Source: Halobaculum sp. CBA1158 (GTDB taxonomy: Archaea > Halobacteriota > Halobacteria > Halobacteriales > Haloferacaceae). From it: a DNA stretch of 64,000 nucleotides. This document shows, piece by piece, positions 24,339 to 32,343 of this stretch. Both the position numbers and the translations under genes were made by a program. How positions within the stretch are numbered: the stretch's first letter is position 1; the number at the start of each line of letters is the position of its first letter. Under the pieces are notes generated by a model that did not search any database, was not told the origin of the DNA, and saw nothing but the letters and a program-made list of their open reading frames with translations. The DNA lies in the NCBI RefSeq assembly GCF_021431925.1, contig NZ_CP090372.1:1-64000 (forward strand), read 5' to 3'.

Positions 24339-26015
24339 TCAGAGCCGCTCTTCGACGTGATCGGCCGCCTTCAGCGACAGCGCCGCGATCGTCAGCGTCG
24401 GGTTCATCGCCCCGCCGGTGACGAACACGGAACTCCCCGCGAGCGTGAGGTTCGAGAGGTCGTGCGTGCGAAGCTGCGGGTCGACGACGCTCTCGTCCGG
24501 GTCGGTGCCCATCCGCGTCGTGCCCATGTGGTGGTACGCGGGGCCGGTGGCGTCCGGGCCGACCGTCCAGCCGATGTCGACGCCCAGTTCCTCCAGTACC
24601 TCCCGCTGGACCTCGTTTGCGCGCTCGATGGTCCGCCGGGTCTTCGCGTCGAGACTCCACACCACGTCCGGAACCGGGTTGCCGTGATCGTCGGTGCGCG
24701 AGGGGTCGAGCCGGATCCGATTCTCACGTCGGGGAAGCTGCTCGACGAGCGCCCCCATCGCGACGTGGTTCCCGTAGCCCTCCCGGATCTCCTCGAGGAG
24801 TGCGTCGCCGAAGCTGTCAGCGCCCAGCGCGATGTCGGCGGGCGCGGGCCCGGCGTAGTTGAGGAACTCCAGTTTGATCGCCGTGCGGGAGTCGTCGGGA
24901 CGGTCGTAGAACTGGTGGCTCTCCGTGGTGTTGAAGCCGACGTGCTTCTGGCGCGTCGGCTCGTCGAGCGTCCCGCCCATGCCCGCGAACAGGTGGTCCA
25001 TGAAGTACCGACCCACGAGCCCCGAGGAGTTGGCGAGGCCGTCCGGGTACGCCTCGCTCTCGGAGAGCAGGAGGAGCCGCGGCGTCTCCACCCCGCCGGC
25101 GGCGACGACGAACTCGCGGGCCTCCTGCCGGTGTTCGGTCCCGTCGGGCGTCGCGTACACCGCCGCGGTGACGCGGTCGCCGGCGTCGTCGTGTTCGAGT
25201 CGCTGGACGGGCACGCGGTCGAGGACGCGCGCGCCGTTCGCCTCCGCCACGTCGACGTGTCGGGTCGCGTCGTACTTCGCCCCGGAGGGACAGATCGGCC
25301 GGCAGGTGCCGTAGCCGACGCACGCGCCAGCCTCCTCGGTCGGCTCGGAGTTGCGGGCGTTCGGCACCGAGTGCGTCGTCAGCCCGACGGCCTCGCAGGC
25401 CTCCGCGAACAGCGAGTCGGAGTACGACGGCGGGAACGCCGGCATGGGGTGCGGCTCCTCTCGGGGCGGCGCGAAGGGGTTGTCCGAGGCTCCCGCGACC
25501 GATAGCTCCTCCTCGGCGTCGGCGTAGTACGGCCGGAGGTCGTCGTAGTCGATCGGCCAGTCTTCGCCCATGCCCGTCGCCGAGGCCAGTTCGAAGTCCT
25601 GCTCGTGCATCCGCATCACCATCCCCTGCCAGTGCATCGTGCTCCCGCCGATCCCCTTCACGCGGGCGACGTTCAGGGGGTAGAAGCGGTCGCCGCTGGC
25701 GCTGAAGGCGTCGCGCTCGCCGCCCATGTCCCACACCGGCGCGCCGACGCCGGGGCGGAGGTGTCGCTCCAAGCGCTCCGTCCGGTCGTCGGGATCGAAC
25801 CGCGGACCGGCGTCGAGCACGACAACGTCGTGGCCGGCGGTCGATAGCTCGGCCGCGACGAGCGCGCCCGCCGGCCCCGCGCCGACGACGCACACGTCCG
25901 CCCGCGGCGACGGGCTCCGGTCGACCTGCCGTCGGCGCGACGACCCGGCGTCGTCGGCATCTTCCCCCCCTCCTTCCCCTCTCTCTCCCACTCCCCCTCC
26001 CGTCGCGTCGCTCAC
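24339..26015 (-). CDS. GMC-family oxidoreductase (gluconate/sugar dehydrogenase large subunit-like)
   Basis: A 558-residue flavoenzyme starting at a GTG that overlaps the upstream stop (GTGA). The FAD dinucleotide fold VCVVGAGPAGALVAAELS begins near residue 42. GGSTMHWQGMVMRMHEQD is the conserved GMC region, and the C-terminal catalytic part has HHMGTTRMGTDPDESVVD with GGAMNPTLTIAALSLKAADH. It oxidises an alcohol or sugar and passes electrons to an acceptor other than oxygen. Its partner is the subunit-3-like protein encoded just upstream, which carries the export signal. Cys residues in CVGYGTCRPICPSG suggest a ferredoxin-like metal site, or at least a Cys-rich insertion. Confidence 0.9.
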   Translation of the reverse strand: MSDATGGGVGERGEGGGEDADDAGSSRRRQVDRSPSPRADVCVVGAGPAGALVAAELSTAGHDVVVLDAGPRFDPDDRTERLERHLRPGVGAPVWDMGGERDAFSASGDRFYPLNVARVKGIGGSTMHWQGMVMRMHEQDFELASATGMGEDWPIDYDDLRPYYADAEEELSVAGASDNPFAPPREEPHPMPAFPPSYSDSLFAEACEAVGLTTHSVPNARNSEPTEEAGACVGYGTCRPICPSGAKYDATRHVDVAEANGARVLDRVPVQRLEHDDAGDRVTAAVYATPDGTEHRQEAREFVVAAGGVETPRLLLLSESEAYPDGLANSSGLVGRYFMDHLFAGMGGTLDEPTRQKHVGFNTTESHQFYDRPDDSRTAIKLEFLNYAGPAPADIALGADSFGDALLEEIREGYGNHVAMGALVEQLPRRENRIRLDPSRTDDHGNPVPDVVWSLDAKTRRTIERANEVQREVLEELGVDIGWTVGPDATGPAYHHMGTTRMGTDPDESVVDPQLRTHDLSNLTLAGSSVFVTGGAMNPTLTIAALSLKAADHVEERL

Positions 26016-26581
26016 GCGTCGGGTCCCTCCCGGTACGACTCCGTTCCGCCGGGGTGTCCCGGGGGGTTCTCCAGCCCCGCCAGCGACGCGCCCGTCGGCG
26101 AGGTGTACAGCGCGTACAGCAGTTCGTTCACGAGGTAGTGACGGACTCGCTGGGCGTCGGTTCCGTCGGGGTCGGGCTCCTCGACGTCGACGCTCATCAC
26201 GTCGAGCGTCTCCAGTCGCGTGTCGACCGATAGCTCCCGGAACGACCGGTCGTGGAACGTCTCGGTGTACTCGTCCAGCGTCGCCGCCGCCTCGGCGACG
26301 CCGCGGGCGTACGCGTCGTCCCCGTCGACTCTCCCGCCGGTGTACGTCTCGACGAACTCCGCGACGCCCTCGACCTCGGAGGGGTACACAGCCTCCGCGA
26401 CCGCGACGAGAGTGGCGAGTTCGCGGTCGCCGACGCGGCCTTCGTCGTCACCCCCGATCCCGCGACCGTCGCTGCGGTCGCCCGTGCCCTCGCCGCCCGC
26501 GGTCGGCGCTGCACACCCGGCCAGCGACCCCACCCCCGCCGCCGAGAGCGCGGCCAGCGCGTCGCGACGCGACAGTTCCAT
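26012..26581 (-). CDS. Gluconate 2-dehydrogenase subunit 3-family Tat lipoprotein
   Basis: A 189-residue small subunit. MELSRRDALAALSAAG with lipobox SLAGCAAP is a Tat lipoprotein signal. The mature part is helical, with VAEAVYPSEVEGVAEFVETY and HYLVNELLYALYTSP typical of gluconate dehydrogenase subunit 3. Such subunits escort the folded GMC flavoprotein through the Tat pore and anchor it. The lipid anchor here would hold the complex outside the membrane. It overlaps the GMC gene by four bases. A TTAGG-N4-CCTAA palindrome lies 13-26 bases upstream of the start. Confidence 0.85.
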   Translation of the reverse strand: MELSRRDALAALSAAGVGSLAGCAAPTAGGEGTGDRSDGRGIGGDDEGRVGDRELATLVAVAEAVYPSEVEGVAEFVETYTGGRVDGDDAYARGVAEAAATLDEYTETFHDRSFRELSVDTRLETLDVMSVDVEEPDPDGTDAQRVRHYLVNELLYALYTSPTGASLAGLENPPGHPGGTESYREGPDA

Positions 26582-26593
26582 CGTGTCCGCGAG

Positions 26594-26607
26594 TTAGGTG
26601 GGCCTAA
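26594..26607. promoter_or_regulatory. TTAGG-N4-CCTAA operator candidate, GMC operon
   Basis: TTAGGTGGGCCTAA has the same arms and spacing as the site before the iron-uptake operon. In the coding direction it also reads TTTAGG at about 27 bases before the start, so it overlaps the presumed TATA box in the same way. Confidence 0.65.
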
Positions 26608-26680
26608 ACAAAATCGTTGTGTTCTACGGATGAGTCGAATATCGCAGATCGGTGGCTCTTGAAGGGGGAATACCGCGGAC

Positions 26681-26782
26681 GCGGTGGTGTGGGCGTCGCG
26701 GTGGTGTGGGCGTCGCGGTGGTGTGGGCGTCGCGGTGGTGTGAGCGTCGCGATGGTATCACAGACGCGGTGGTAGCACGGAC
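26681..26782. repeat. 17-bp tandem repeat, six copies
   Basis: Consensus GCGGTGGTGTGGGCGTC. The first three units (26681-26731) are identical, the fourth has one change, and the last two (26749-26782) are degenerate. It is non-coding and is not followed by spacers, so it is not a CRISPR array. Confidence 0.85.
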
Positions 26783-26905
26783 GCGGTAGGCAACTCCATC
26801 ACGGTCGCTTCCCGATGGCCTCACGCTCGAAAGCTCCCCGTACGGTTCGACCCGGCAGCGAACGCTGCGGCTACCTTTGTCACTCGGGGGTGTCGACTTC
26901 GGCGT

Positions 26906-27901
26906 ATGCGCTCTGGCGACCGCCGCCGGCAACGCGATGGCGACCGGGTCGAGTCCATACTCGACCTCGCGGCGGCGGCGACGCTGACCGTGGTCGCCGT
27001 CTGTGCCGTGGTGATTCCCGCGGTCGCCGACACGACGCTCGGCCTGTTGGTCGGCGTGCCGACGCTGCTGCTGGTCCCGGGCTACGCGCTCACGGCCGCG
27101 CTGTTTCCGGCAACCGTCGGCACGCGAGCGGCCGGTGTGACCCCGAGCCACGCCGACTGGCCCCGTCGGCTCGCGCTTTCGGTCGGACTCAGCGTCGGGA
27201 TCGTTCCCGCCGTCTCGCTCGCGTTGACCGCCACGCCGTACGGCGTCGCTCGCGTGTCGGTCGTGGTCGCAGTCGCCGTCATGACCGCCGTGTTGTTGGT
27301 CGTCGCGACGGCGCGCCGACTGTCGCTCCCGCCCGAGGCGCGGCTTCGAGTCCCGTTGGATGGGATGATCCCGCGGACGCGACCCGGCGTGTTCGACCCG
27401 GAGTCGCGCCTCGAAACGGTGCTGGCGGTCGCGCTCGTAGCGGCGGTCGTCGTCGCGGCCGCGAGCGTCGCGTTCGCCGCCACCGTCCCGACCTGGGGGG
27501 GATCCTACACCGAGTTCTCCCTGCTCGCGGTCTCGGACGACGGCGACGCAGTCGCCGAGGGATACCCGACCGAGTTCACCGCGGGCGACCCCGAGGAACT
27601 CGTCGTCGGCGTCGGCAACGCACGGGACACGGCGGCGACGTACACGGTCATCGTCGCGATCCAACGAGTCGACGCCGACGGCACCGTCACGGAGGCGGAG
27701 CGACTCCGGACGTTCCGACCGCGGGTGGCCGCCGGCGACACCTGGCGGCGCTCACACGAGGTGGCACCCGAGATGACGGGCGAGGACCTCCGGCTGGTGT
27801 ATCTGCTGTATCGCGGGGACCCCCCGGCGGAGCCATCGATCGACTCGGCCGACCGTGCGCTGCACCTGTGGGTGTCCGTCGCTTCGGCCGAGGGCAACTG
27901 A
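26906..27901 (+). CDS. DUF1616 membrane protein
   Basis: A 331-residue protein. Four hydrophobic segments lie in residues 18-190: ILDLAAAATLTVVAVCAVV, GVPTLLLVPGYALTAALFP, LALSVGLSVGIVPAVSLAL and the segment starting VLAVALVAAVVVAAAS. An extracytoplasmic beta domain follows (about 195-325), with YTEFSLLAVSDDGDAVAEGYP and an Ig-like pattern ending in DLRLVYLLYRGDPP. This is the DUF1616 arrangement, common in archaeal polysaccharide and glycosylation loci, and of unknown function. It is the first gene of the polysaccharide region. Confidence 0.85.
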   Translation: MRSGDRRRQRDGDRVESILDLAAAATLTVVAVCAVVIPAVADTTLGLLVGVPTLLLVPGYALTAALFPATVGTRAAGVTPSHADWPRRLALSVGLSVGIVPAVSLALTATPYGVARVSVVVAVAVMTAVLLVVATARRLSLPPEARLRVPLDGMIPRTRPGVFDPESRLETVLAVALVAAVVVAAASVAFAATVPTWGGSYTEFSLLAVSDDGDAVAEGYPTEFTAGDPEELVVGVGNARDTAATYTVIVAIQRVDADGTVTEAERLRTFRPRVAAGDTWRRSHEVAPEMTGEDLRLVYLLYRGDPPAEPSIDSADRALHLWVSVASAEGN

Positions 27902-27956
27902 TCGTCGCCGTCGCCGCCGACGCGGTCGCCGTGATCGCCGTTCGGCGTCAGTAATC

Positions 27957-27964
27957 TATCTATA
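27957..27964 (+). promoter_or_regulatory. TATA box of the FemAB-like gene
   Basis: TATCTATA is centred 27 bases before ATG 27987, the spacing expected for a leaderless haloarchaeal transcript. It supports the first of two close in-frame ATGs. Confidence 0.6.
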
Positions 27965-27986
27965 GCTAACAGTCGGGGTCCACCAG

Positions 27987-29096
27987 ATGCGGAAGATGAC
28001 AGCCGGAGGAGACGAGGCGACGACCGACCGGAACGGGCTGGAGGCGACCGTCCACCGGACGACCGACGGGATGGACGCGAGCCAGTTGAACAACCTCGTG
28101 CAGCAGTCGGACGGCGGCACGCTGTTCCATCGCCACGAGTGGCTCGCGGCCGTCGAGGAGGGCCTCGCGGGCGAGGCGCGCCACGTCGTCGTCCGCACGG
28201 ACGGCAACCCGGTCGGCCTGCTCGCCAACGTCGCGACGGCGGTGCCGTTACCCGACGGAACCGACTGCCGGGTCGCCGACCGGATTCCGTTGCAGTACGT
28301 CGCGCCGCCCCCGCCCGGCTACGGCGGCCCGGTCGTCGCCGGCGACACGGGGGAGGTCCTCGCTCGGCTCCTCGATCCGGCCCTTCTGCCCGACGGGACG
28401 ACCCTGTTCCACCGCGTCCAGTCGTACGAGTCCGACGCGCTCGGGTACGCCCGAACCCTGGAGGCGATGGGCTACGACGCCCGCCTCGCGGAGTGCACCT
28501 TCTTCATCGACCTCCGGAAGGACTGGGAGACGATCCTCGGAGAGATGAGCTCGAGCCGACGCAGGGCGGTTCGCAACGCCGTCGACCAGGAGTTCTCCGT
28601 CGAGATCGAGCCGCTCGGGGCGGATCTGTCGCGGACGTACGACCGCTACCACGCCAACGTGGACCGGGTCGGCGGCGATCGACTCCCGCGGGCGTTCCTC
28701 GCCGCCTTGGCCGAGCGACTCCCCGACCGCGTTCGGGTGTTCACAGCGACCGTCGACGGCCGAGAGGTGGGACGATACGTCTACCTCCTCGACGACGAGG
28801 GCGGCGTGCTCCACCATTGGCTGTCGGCGATCGGCGACAGCGACGACTTCGACCGCTACCCCTCGGAGCTGCTCCACCGCGAGGCGATCCGGTGGGGGAT
28901 CGACCGCGGCTACGACCGCTACTCCTTCGGCCCGGTCGAGCCGCACTACGACAACTCGGTCTACCGGTTCAAGCGCCGGTACGGCGGCACGCCCGTCCAG
29001 TCGTACCGCTGGGAGCGCGGACACATCCCTGTCGCGTGGCGGGCGTACAACCTCGCCCGCACGTGGTTCCGGCGCTCGCAGATCGACGCGGGGTGA
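27987..29096 (+). CDS. FemAB/GNAT-like acyl- or aminoacyltransferase
   Basis: A 369-residue soluble protein with two GNAT-like halves. The first half has TLFHRHEWLAAVEEGL and VVVRTDGNPVGLLANV. The second has ILGEMSSSRRRAVRNAVDQ, then VFTATVDGREVGRYVYLLD and a C-terminal GYDRYSFGPVEPHYDNS followed by VYRFKRRYGG. This matches FemAB-related proteins found in exopolysaccharide loci, which are thought to transfer acyl or amino-acid groups to envelope sugars or lipids. The acceptor is unknown. It starts the + strand pair with DUF354. Confidence 0.8.
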   Translation: MRKMTAGGDEATTDRNGLEATVHRTTDGMDASQLNNLVQQSDGGTLFHRHEWLAAVEEGLAGEARHVVVRTDGNPVGLLANVATAVPLPDGTDCRVADRIPLQYVAPPPPGYGGPVVAGDTGEVLARLLDPALLPDGTTLFHRVQSYESDALGYARTLEAMGYDARLAECTFFIDLRKDWETILGEMSSSRRRAVRNAVDQEFSVEIEPLGADLSRTYDRYHANVDRVGGDRLPRAFLAALAERLPDRVRVFTATVDGREVGRYVYLLDDEGGVLHHWLSAIGDSDDFDRYPSELLHREAIRWGIDRGYDRYSFGPVEPHYDNSVYRFKRRYGGTPVQSYRWERGHIPVAWRAYNLARTWFRRSQIDAG

Positions 29097-29267
29097 CCGG
29101 AGCGGTACCCGACAACGCCGGCGACCGATCGACCCGGCGACAGGTCCGCGTCCGCGACGCTGACCGCGCCGGCGACTCGGTCGGAACCGGGTCGTCGCCG
29201 ACGGGAAAGCCGACCGTACTCGCGCCGCGTCCGGCTAACAAAGGCGGCTCCGACGATGGGTCGGACG

Positions 29268-30365
29268 ATGCGACTCCTCATCTTCGCGAACACGCCCGCG
29301 CACGTCCACCTGTACCGGAACGCGGTGTCGCGCCTGTGCGACCGCGGGCACGACGTGCTGGTGCTCGGCCGCGACGACGGCTGCGCGGTCGACCTGCTTG
29401 AGTATCACGACCTGCCGTACGAACTGTACGGCCGGCGAGGCGAGACCAGGCGGGCGCTCCTCCGGAACCTCCCCGGCCACTACGCCCGGATACTCCGCCG
29501 CGCCCGCTCGTTCGACCCCGACCTGATTTTCGGGATGGGCGCGTACGCGGCTCCCGCCGGCGTCGCGAGCGACACGCCCGTGATCGCCGTCCAGGACTCC
29601 GAGCCGCACGGTCTCGACTACACGCTCTCGCGGCTCGTCGTGGACGCGTTCCTCACGCCGTACACCTTCGCTCGCGACCTCGGGCCCACGCACTACCGCG
29701 TTCGGGGGTTCAAAGAGAGCGCCTATCTCCACCCCGACGTGTACGCCCCGGAGTGCGACATCCGGGCGGAACTCGGCGTCGACGCCGACGAGCCGTTCGT
29801 CGTCGTTCGGTTCAACGGCTGGGGCGCGTACCACGACGTGGGTCGCTCGGGGTTCGACACCGACCAGCGTCGGACCCTGCTCGAACGCCTCGCCGAGCAC
29901 GCGACCGTCGTCGTCACCGACGAGCGCGACCGGGGGACCGCCCTCCCGGACGGCGTCCGCCCGTTCGACGTGCACCCGGCGTACGTCCACGACGCGCTCG
30001 CGGCGGCCTCGCTGCTGGTCGCCGACACGCAGACGATGGTGACGGAGGCGGCGCTGCTGGGGACGCCGGCGCTCCGGTCCAACTCCTTCGTCGGCGACGG
30101 CGACATGGGGAACTTCCGCGAACTCGCGGCTCACGGCCTCGTCGAGAACGTCCCGCCGTCGTCGTTCGACCGCCTCGCCGAGCGCGCGGTCGAGCTTCTC
30201 ACCGACGACGCGCGGGCCGCGTGGCGTCGCCGCCGGGAGGCGTTCGTCGACGACCTGATCGACCTCACGGCGCTGCTGGTCGACCTCGCGGAGGCCCCCG
30301 ATCCCGTCGCCCGACTTGAGGGCCGTCCCACCGAGACGATCACGCCCGCGATCGAGATTCCGTGA
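29268..30365 (+). CDS. DUF354 family glycosyltransferase-like protein
   Basis: A 365-residue GT-B-like protein. MRLLIFANTPAHVHLYRNAV matches the N-terminus of DUF354. IFGMGAYAAPAGVASDTPVI and VVVRFNGWGAYHDVGRSGF follow, and the C-terminal half has SLLVADTQTMVTEAALLGTPA, the usual acceptor/donor-binding helix region of UDP-GlcNAc 2-epimerase/MurG-like folds. The ATG at 29268 is preferred over the one at 29256. A TATA-like GGCTAACAAAGG lies about 30 bases before it. Presumed activity is in assembling a cell-surface sugar. It is convergent with the epimerase gene. Confidence 0.8.
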   Translation: MRLLIFANTPAHVHLYRNAVSRLCDRGHDVLVLGRDDGCAVDLLEYHDLPYELYGRRGETRRALLRNLPGHYARILRRARSFDPDLIFGMGAYAAPAGVASDTPVIAVQDSEPHGLDYTLSRLVVDAFLTPYTFARDLGPTHYRVRGFKESAYLHPDVYAPECDIRAELGVDADEPFVVVRFNGWGAYHDVGRSGFDTDQRRTLLERLAEHATVVVTDERDRGTALPDGVRPFDVHPAYVHDALAAASLLVADTQTMVTEAALLGTPALRSNSFVGDGDMGNFRELAAHGLVENVPPSSFDRLAERAVELLTDDARAAWRRRREAFVDDLIDLTALLVDLAEAPDPVARLEGRPTETITPAIEIP

Positions 30366-30439
30366 CTCCAGCGGGCCCGGGGACGACCGGGAACCGTCGC
30401 CGGCGACGCCCACCGCCGGCGACGCCCCCTCGGCGGCTC

Positions 30440-31441
30440 TCACCCCTCGGCACCGAGCGACGGATACTCGTCGCCCCCGCGGCCACGATACCACTCGACC
30501 GCGTCGTCGACGTGATCGGACAGCGGTCGATAGCTGTACCCGAGTTCGCGGCGCGCCCGCGCCGAGGAGTAGAACAACTCGCTCGTCGCCAGCCGCGCCA
30601 TCGCGGGATCGAACGGGAACACCCGCCGGCCAGTCTTCCCCTCGAGCACGGCGGCGGCGTGGCCGGCGGCGACGACGGCCGCCCGAGGGACGCGAAGCCG
30701 CGGCCGACGCCCGTCGCCGGCGGCGGCGATCACTCCCAGCGCCTCGCCGTACGTCAGGTTCTCGCCGCCGAGGACGTACTCCCGTCCGGCCTCGCCGCGC
30801 TCGATCGCCGCCCGGATCCCGCCGGCCACGTCGGCCGGAGCGACGAAGCTCGCGCCGCCAGGGAGCGTCGCCGGCGACGGCGGCGTCGCGAGCGCGAGTC
30901 GACACAGCCGCGCGGTGAACGCCCGATCGCCCGGCCCGAACACCGAGGTCGGGCGCACCACGACCGCGTCGCCGCCGTCGGCGATGTACGACCGGACGGC
31001 CGACTCGCCGGCCGCCTTCGACCGCTGGTAGGCCCCGACCGGCCGGGCGAGGTCCGCCTCCGTCGCAACGCCCTCGGTTCGCCTGAGCCCGGCCGTGCTC
31101 GCGACGACGACGCGCTCGACGGCGTCGGCCTCCCCGGCGCAGGCGTCGAGCACGTGCTCGGTCCCTCGTCGGTTCGTCGCCGCCACCGTCGCCGGATCGG
31201 CGTCCGCGAGGCCGACGCCCGCGAGGTGGACGACGACTGAACAGTCGCGGACGGCCGCGCGGCAGTTCTCCGGCGAGCGCACGTCCGCCGACCGCCATTC
31301 GTCCACGTTGCCGGCGAGATGTGCCGGCGGCTCGTCTCCCCGCCCGCTCCCGCGGACCGTCCAGCCCTCGGCCGCGAGGTCGCGACACGTCGCCGTCCCG
31401 AGGACGCCGCTCGCGCCGGTGACGAGCGCGCGCCCGGTCAC
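30440..31441 (-). CDS. NAD-dependent sugar epimerase/dehydratase
   Basis: A 333-residue extended short-chain dehydrogenase starting at a GTG overlapping the DUF362 stop (GTGA). The nucleotide motif is GRALVTGASGVLGTATCRDL. VVVHLAGVG, the catalytic tyrosine in PVGAYQRSKAAGE (YxxxK) and VVRPTSVFGPGD follow. The C-terminal part is FYSSARARRELGYSYRPLS. It acts on a nucleotide sugar, identity unknown. The open frame continues far upstream of the GTG but only in the shadow of the overlapping gene. It is the last of three coupled minus-strand genes. Confidence 0.88.
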   Translation of the reverse strand: MTGRALVTGASGVLGTATCRDLAAEGWTVRGSGRGDEPPAHLAGNVDEWRSADVRSPENCRAAVRDCSVVVHLAGVGLADADPATVAATNRRGTEHVLDACAGEADAVERVVVASTAGLRRTEGVATEADLARPVGAYQRSKAAGESAVRSYIADGGDAVVVRPTSVFGPGDRAFTARLCRLALATPPSPATLPGGASFVAPADVAGGIRAAIERGEAGREYVLGGENLTYGEALGVIAAAGDGRRPRLRVPRAAVVAAGHAAAVLEGKTGRRVFPFDPAMARLATSELFYSSARARRELGYSYRPLSDHVDDAVEWYRGRGGDEYPSLGAEG

Positions 31442-32343
31442 GGGTCCAGCTGGGGCGGGTAGGCGTCCCCGGTCAGATCGGTGTACAGTCGGTAGGCGCG
31501 CCTGACCGCCGGGCCGGGCGTTCCCCGAGTCGGGCGGGGCCCGCGCGGCAGCGACGCACGGATCGCTCCGGCGTCTATGGACCGGAGTCGCGGCGGCTCG
31601 TCGGGCCCCGGAAGCGCCGCGAGCGCCGGCACGTCGCCGGGATCGACACCGACGAGCCACGCCGCGAACCGGTCGACCACCGGGGCGTCGCCGCCGACCA
31701 CGACGCCCGTCGCGCGGGGCTCGCCCGTGTAGCTGTACGTGCCGTCGAGGACCGCCCCCGCGGGGTCGACGGCGAGGGCCGCGGCGGCGACAGAGCGCGC
31801 CGCCGTCGGCGACACCCGGGCGTGACGAGCCACCGTCGCGGTCGCCGTCGCGACCGGCGCGTCGGTCCCGTACCGCAGCGACGGGACCGCGACGACCGGG
31901 CGGTCGACGAGCGCCGCGGGCACGTCGACGGTCCGCTCGCCCCCGTCGACCGTGACCGTCCTGTCGGGCGTCTCGCCGGGGCGAAGATCGAGTCGTTCGA
32001 CCCCGCCGGTCCTCGCGTCGCCTGTTCCCGCGTCGCCGGCCGCCTCGACGCGTTCGTCGTACCCCACCAGCGAGGCCGCGCGGTCGGCGTCCGCGTGGTC
32101 ACCCGTCGAGACCGCGAGCCCGACGGGTCCGTCGGTCGCATCGCGAAGCGTCTCGACGACGGCCCCGACGACGACCGGATTCGCGACCATCCCGGTGCTC
32201 GTGTGATAGGGATACGGCAGGTCCGCGACGACGACCGGGCGGCCGTCGTCGGGGATCGCGAACTCCGCGACGATTTCCGCTACTCCCGCCCGAACCGACT
32301 CCGGGTGCTGGGGGTCGACCGAGCGTCCGAGGGGAGCGCTCAC
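31438..32343 (-). CDS. DUF362 family protein
   Basis: A 301-residue protein, GTG start overlapping the upstream stop. It shows the DUF362 pattern: VRAGVAEIVAEF, LAVSTGDHADADRAASLVGYD, ERLDLRPGETPDRTVTVDG and VDRPVVAVPSLRYGTDAPV. No Fe-S cysteines are present, unlike DUF362-ferredoxin fusions. The family is repeatedly found in sugar loci but its reaction is unknown. It is translationally coupled on both sides, to the Gfo/Idh/MocA gene and the epimerase gene. Confidence 0.78.
   Translation of the reverse strand: MSAPLGRSVDPQHPESVRAGVAEIVAEFAIPDDGRPVVVADLPYPYHTSTGMVANPVVVGAVVETLRDATDGPVGLAVSTGDHADADRAASLVGYDERVEAAGDAGTGDARTGGVERLDLRPGETPDRTVTVDGGERTVDVPAALVDRPVVAVPSLRYGTDAPVATATATVARHARVSPTAARSVAAAALAVDPAGAVLDGTYSYTGEPRATGVVVGGDAPVVDRFAAWLVGVDPGDVPALAALPGPDEPPRLRSIDAGAIRASLPRGPRPTRGTPGPAVRRAYRLYTDLTGDAYPPQLDP

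Larger units (their letters stand above)
26582..26905. other. Intergenic region with operator and 17-bp tandem repeat
   Basis: This 324-base gap between divergent genes contains the operator at 26594-26607 and the tandem repeat at 26681-26782. A promoter for the DUF1616 gene lies near its right end. No coding sequence is supported. Confidence 0.6.

Noticed and set aside
26681-26782. Possible CRISPR array
   Set aside because: Units of 17 bases are directly adjacent with no spacers, and no cas genes are in the window.
31442-31660. Upstream extension of the sugar epimerase
   Set aside because: It is an Arg/Ala-rich shadow of DUF362; the GTG at 31441 starts directly at the nucleotide-binding motif.
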